Below are positions 61,864 through 64,000 of a stretch of DNA of 64,000 nucleotides, one piece after another. The DNA is from Cichorium intybus (lineage: Eukaryota > Streptophyta > Magnoliopsida > Asterales > Asteraceae): positions 62,037,882 to 62,101,881 of the forward strand of contig CM042016.1 of the NCBI GenBank assembly GCA_023525715.1, written 5' to 3'. Below the pieces are notes generated by a model. That model had not been told where the DNA came from. It ran no database searches and saw nothing but the letters and a program-made list of their open reading frames with translations. The position numbers and the translations under genes were made by a program. Each line of letters begins with the position of its first letter. Within the stretch, counting starts at the first letter, position 1.

Positions 61864-62075
61864 GAATGAGTATAAGAGCTCAATTAGAGCCTCCGAAACT
61901 GTTAGCAACATTCAGAGAGTCGTCATCTGCATTATGGAAAGTTTGGAATGAAGGAAAGAGGTTAAGGAGAGTTTGAGCTATAATAGCATGCAATGATCCA
62001 CAGAGGATTCTAAGGTTGTTGCTACAGCCAGGGTTTTGAGCAAACTAGGCGCTTATAATCTTATAGACAGCTACA

Positions 62076-62092
62076 CAGGCTCTGATACCAAT
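62076..62092 (-). other. Copia-2 primer-binding site
   Basis: ATTGGTATCAGAGCCTG on the minus strand right after the 5' LTR end; an exact match to the usual complement of initiator tRNA-Met (TGGTATCAGAGC). Confidence 0.85.
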
Positions 62093-62266
62093 TGTTGTCG
62101 CCAAATATTATAATGACGAATTAATACTTAGAATAGATCTTAATAGCTCAACAACAAATAATAAGAATTAGCAGTTATATAACTTGGAGAAGTAAAGACT
62201 GAAAGTTAAGGGTGCTAGAAATATAAGGACAGTAAGAAATGCAGATAAGAACATAAGAGATGATGG
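62093..62266 (-). repeat. Copia-2 5' LTR, inner 174 bp (interrupted)
   Basis: Matches the inner part of the LTR at 46527 with a few substitutions and lacks the 123 bp at 46544-46666. At 62267 the sequence switches to the LTR of Copia-3; the remaining LTR part is expected on the far side of that element, outside the window. Confidence 0.88.
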
Positions 62267-62469
62267 TGTTGAAAAATAATACGATAGCTGATCTCCACGA
62301 ACAAGGTTTTTTTAAGCCTATTACCGTGTGACAGATATGTATTTTATCTATACTATGCGGAATAAATAAGAGTTGCGGAATAAAATAAAACGGTAAATCT
62401 AAACTAGACAGTATTTAAATAGACAGAAAGCGGTAAATAAAGTAAAAGTTAGAAGTTAAAGGTTAGATG

Positions 62470-62650
62470 TAATAAACGCCATTATCAACGATAACGTGTT
62501 TTTACAATAAGTAAAAAAGTTAAAAGTTAGAGGTTAGAAGTTAGGAATTAGATGTTAAATGTAATAAACGCCATTATCAACGATAACGTGTTTTTACAAT
62601 AAGTAAAAAAGTTAGAAGTTAGAAGTTAAATGTCTCGGTTAACTACAGTC
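62470..62650. repeat. 92-bp tandem repeat in Copia-3 LTR
   Basis: TAATAAACGCCATTATCAAC starts at 62470 and again at 62562, each followed by the same AACGTGTTTTTACAATAAG stretch. Short AGAAGTTAG units fill the gaps. Two copies, the second incomplete. Confidence 0.88.
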
Positions 62651-63104
62651 CACATATGTTTTGGTTGTCACGGTTCAATTCGGATGTATTTGAGATTTGG
62701 TACAGTTGATTTATAACAGTTTAAATAAATCAATAACGACACGGATAATTTTAAAAGAACTTATCGGTAGCTGCGAAAGATAGCGTTTTTCTTGATATGT
62801 CGATTTCTTGTTCTTCACGGTAAGATGAGGTTTTGGTGATTTTTGGTGTCGGGTAGAGGTTGTTTAGAGGTTTGGAGTTTGGTGTCGGGTAGAAGTTGTT
62901 TGGAGGTTTGAGGTTTGGTGTCGGGTGGAGGTTTTGTTTCTTGCGGTTTTGCGGTTTGATCCTCGTTGCCAAATGCAGAGATTTGAGTGTCTTGAAGTTT
63001 CTGGTCGTGGGTTTCTTAGAGAGTATATGAGTGTATAATACTTGGTTGATTGGGTGTAACAAAATAGCAAGAGAAAGGCTTAATTTATAGTTGCTGAACA
63101 CACA

Positions 63105-63440
63105 GCGTTCGCGTCGCGACCATATGGTCCGTCGCGTCGCGAAGCTGCTCGGCTGGTGGTCGGTGCGCTTTTTGTCGGGTCAGTGCGTCTTCGCTGGTAT
63201 GTCGAGCTTTTCGTCGCGTTTCCTTTTGGTCGCGTTGCTTTTGGTCGCGTCGCGAAGGGTTGGGTTGGTAGTCTCGCGATTAGAAAGTTGGTGGTGTCAC
63301 GTTGGATGTCTTCGCGATGGAGGTCTTCGCGTCGCGACCATGCTGGCCGTCGCGTCGCGATCGCTGTACGATCTGGTCTTCTGTTTTTGTTCTTCTCTTC
63401 ACGTCGCGACCATAGGGTCTGTCGCGTCGTGATTGCTGTA
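63105..63440. repeat. CpG-rich GTCGCGTCGCGA cluster in Copia-3 LTR
   Basis: At least three repeats of the plan GTCGCGACCAT, 4-8 nt, then GTCGCGTCGCGA (about 63115, 63330 and 63400) plus single TCGCG units. The GACCAT/ATGGTC parts make hairpins. Strikingly GC- and CpG-rich against AT-rich surroundings. Frames on both strands through it are low-complexity and not credible genes. Confidence 0.8.
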
Positions 63441-63645
63441 GCAGTGTGATATTTTGTATTTTGCTCTTTGGTTTGAAGCGTTACTTCCTCAGGTTTGGAT
63501 GATTTCTCAAAGTTTCTCGGTTCTTGATTTATTCTTGTTTTTGATCTCGAATTCACGCAATCTGAAATAAACTGATAATATTTGTTAGATAATAACAGTT
63601 CATCTTATTTCAGTGATTTTCACATACAAAAATATATTTTCAACA

Positions 63646-63656
63646 ATTTCCCCCTA
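63646..63656 (-). other. Copia-3 polypurine tract
   Basis: TAGGGGGAAAT on the minus strand directly before the LTR start TGTTGAAAAT. Confidence 0.7.
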
Positions 63657-64000
63657 TGTGATCATTACTGAAATAAGAACAGATTAAAAGGTAAGGTTGA
63701 AAATTCTTGTAATTTGGATAAGACATTTATAAAACCATATCACTTGTTTTGAAAGAGTGTGACTAGATTTTACTTATGTTTTGAAAAATGTTTGTCAATA
63801 ATATTTGTTTCTGAACCAAAGTCTCGAGTTCGAATATCAAAAGGTTTTTGTATATGTATTTTCATAATATTCCTTAAGATTTTATAGCATTTATAAAGAC
63901 GACAAGTGATCTTAATAGGTCGATTCAGATGAACGCTCACAGGTATAGCTCACACTTGACTGAGGTGTTTGTTTGTTCTGGGTGCAGAACGAGTGTATAA

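Larger units (their letters stand above)
46527..62266 (-). mobile_element. Copia-2: giant Sirevirus-like Copia element, minus strand
   Basis: From right to left: truncated 5' LTR (62093-62266), primer-binding site, gag, protease, integrase, RT, RNase H, two antisense Agenet ORFs, an env-position ORF with coiled coil, polypurine tract and 3' LTR (46527-47590). The internal region is about 14.5 kb, very long for a Copia element. A long gag plus an additional ORF after pol is the Sirevirus layout. Many stops and frameshifts in gag-pol and a 123-bp LTR difference show it is old and inactive. The 5' LTR is interrupted by Copia-3. Confidence 0.85.
62267..63645 (-). repeat. Copia-3 3' LTR (1379 bp)
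   Basis: TG...CA ends with 8-9 bp terminal inverted repeats. It contains a 92-bp tandem repeat, a CpG-rich GTCGCG cluster and a TATA-like CTATAAATTAAG at about 63079-63090 on the minus strand. Confidence 0.75.
62267..64000 (-). mobile_element. Copia-3 LTR retrotransposon, 3' end, nested in the Copia-2 LTR
   Basis: An LTR (62267-63645) with TGTTGAAAA/TTTTTCAACA inverted ends, followed to the right by a sense-strand polypurine tract (GGGGGAAAT). The element therefore reads on the minus strand, and its 3' LTR is what we see. The internal region from 63646 runs off the window; its first 350 bp show no coding sequence. GATGG (62262-62266) is the likely target duplication. Confidence 0.75.

Noticed and set aside
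63091..63556. Arg/Val-rich frames on both strands in the Copia-3 LTR
   Set aside because: They arise from the repeated GTCGCG motif and have no domain; LTR sequence.

Overview
The window is nuclear DNA of a flowering plant, AT-rich and made almost entirely of transposable elements. The plant call rests on Copia and Ty3 LTR retrotransposons primed by initiator tRNA-Met, Helitrons, CCCTAAA-type telomere-like repeats, a plastid-type glucose-6-phosphate isomerase fragment, Agenet-domain proteins and a small secreted cysteine-rich peptide of plant type. A eudicot, perhaps Asteraceae, fits the retroelements, but I cannot prove a family.

Positions 1-40098 are a head-to-tail tandem duplication with a unit of 23,038 bp. 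Copy B (17061-40098) is complete. Copy A (1-17060) is cut by the left window edge. Outside microsatellites the copies differ by only about two dozen substitutions that I could spot by eye. Each unit contains, in order: the 3' half of a Ty3/Tekay-like element with its 3' LTR (17061-21870), inserted in a Copia element on the minus strand (21871-28030; copy A 1-4895); a TA microsatellite split by a fold-back element carrying telomere-like repeats, by a 2-kb MULE-like element and by two head-to-tail Helitrons; and the 3' end of a third, minus-strand Helitron. In copy B this last Helitron runs on past the duplication to about 43482. It carries fragments of two host genes on one strand: C-terminal exons of an STE20/BLUS1-like kinase and 5' exons of plastid glucose-6-phosphate isomerase.

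Positions 43483-46526 are the least repetitive part. They hold one credible small host gene, a two-exon secreted cysteine-rich peptide (43821-44168), followed by a decayed partial duplicate of its second exon.

Positions 46527-62266 are a very large Sirevirus-like Copia element on the minus strand, with about 14.5 kb between the LTRs. Gag, protease, integrase, RT and RNase H are recognisable but broken by stops and frameshifts. Between pol and the 3' LTR lies extra cargo: an env-position reading frame with a long coiled-coil part, a 38-bp minisatellite, and two intact paralogous Agenet-domain ORFs in antisense (53089-53508 and 54088-54558), the second with its own TATA box. These antisense Agenet ORFs are the most unusual feature here.

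Positions 62267-64000 are the 3' LTR and start of the internal region of a third Copia element, nested in the 5' LTR of the giant one. I found no tRNA, rRNA or CRISPR array.
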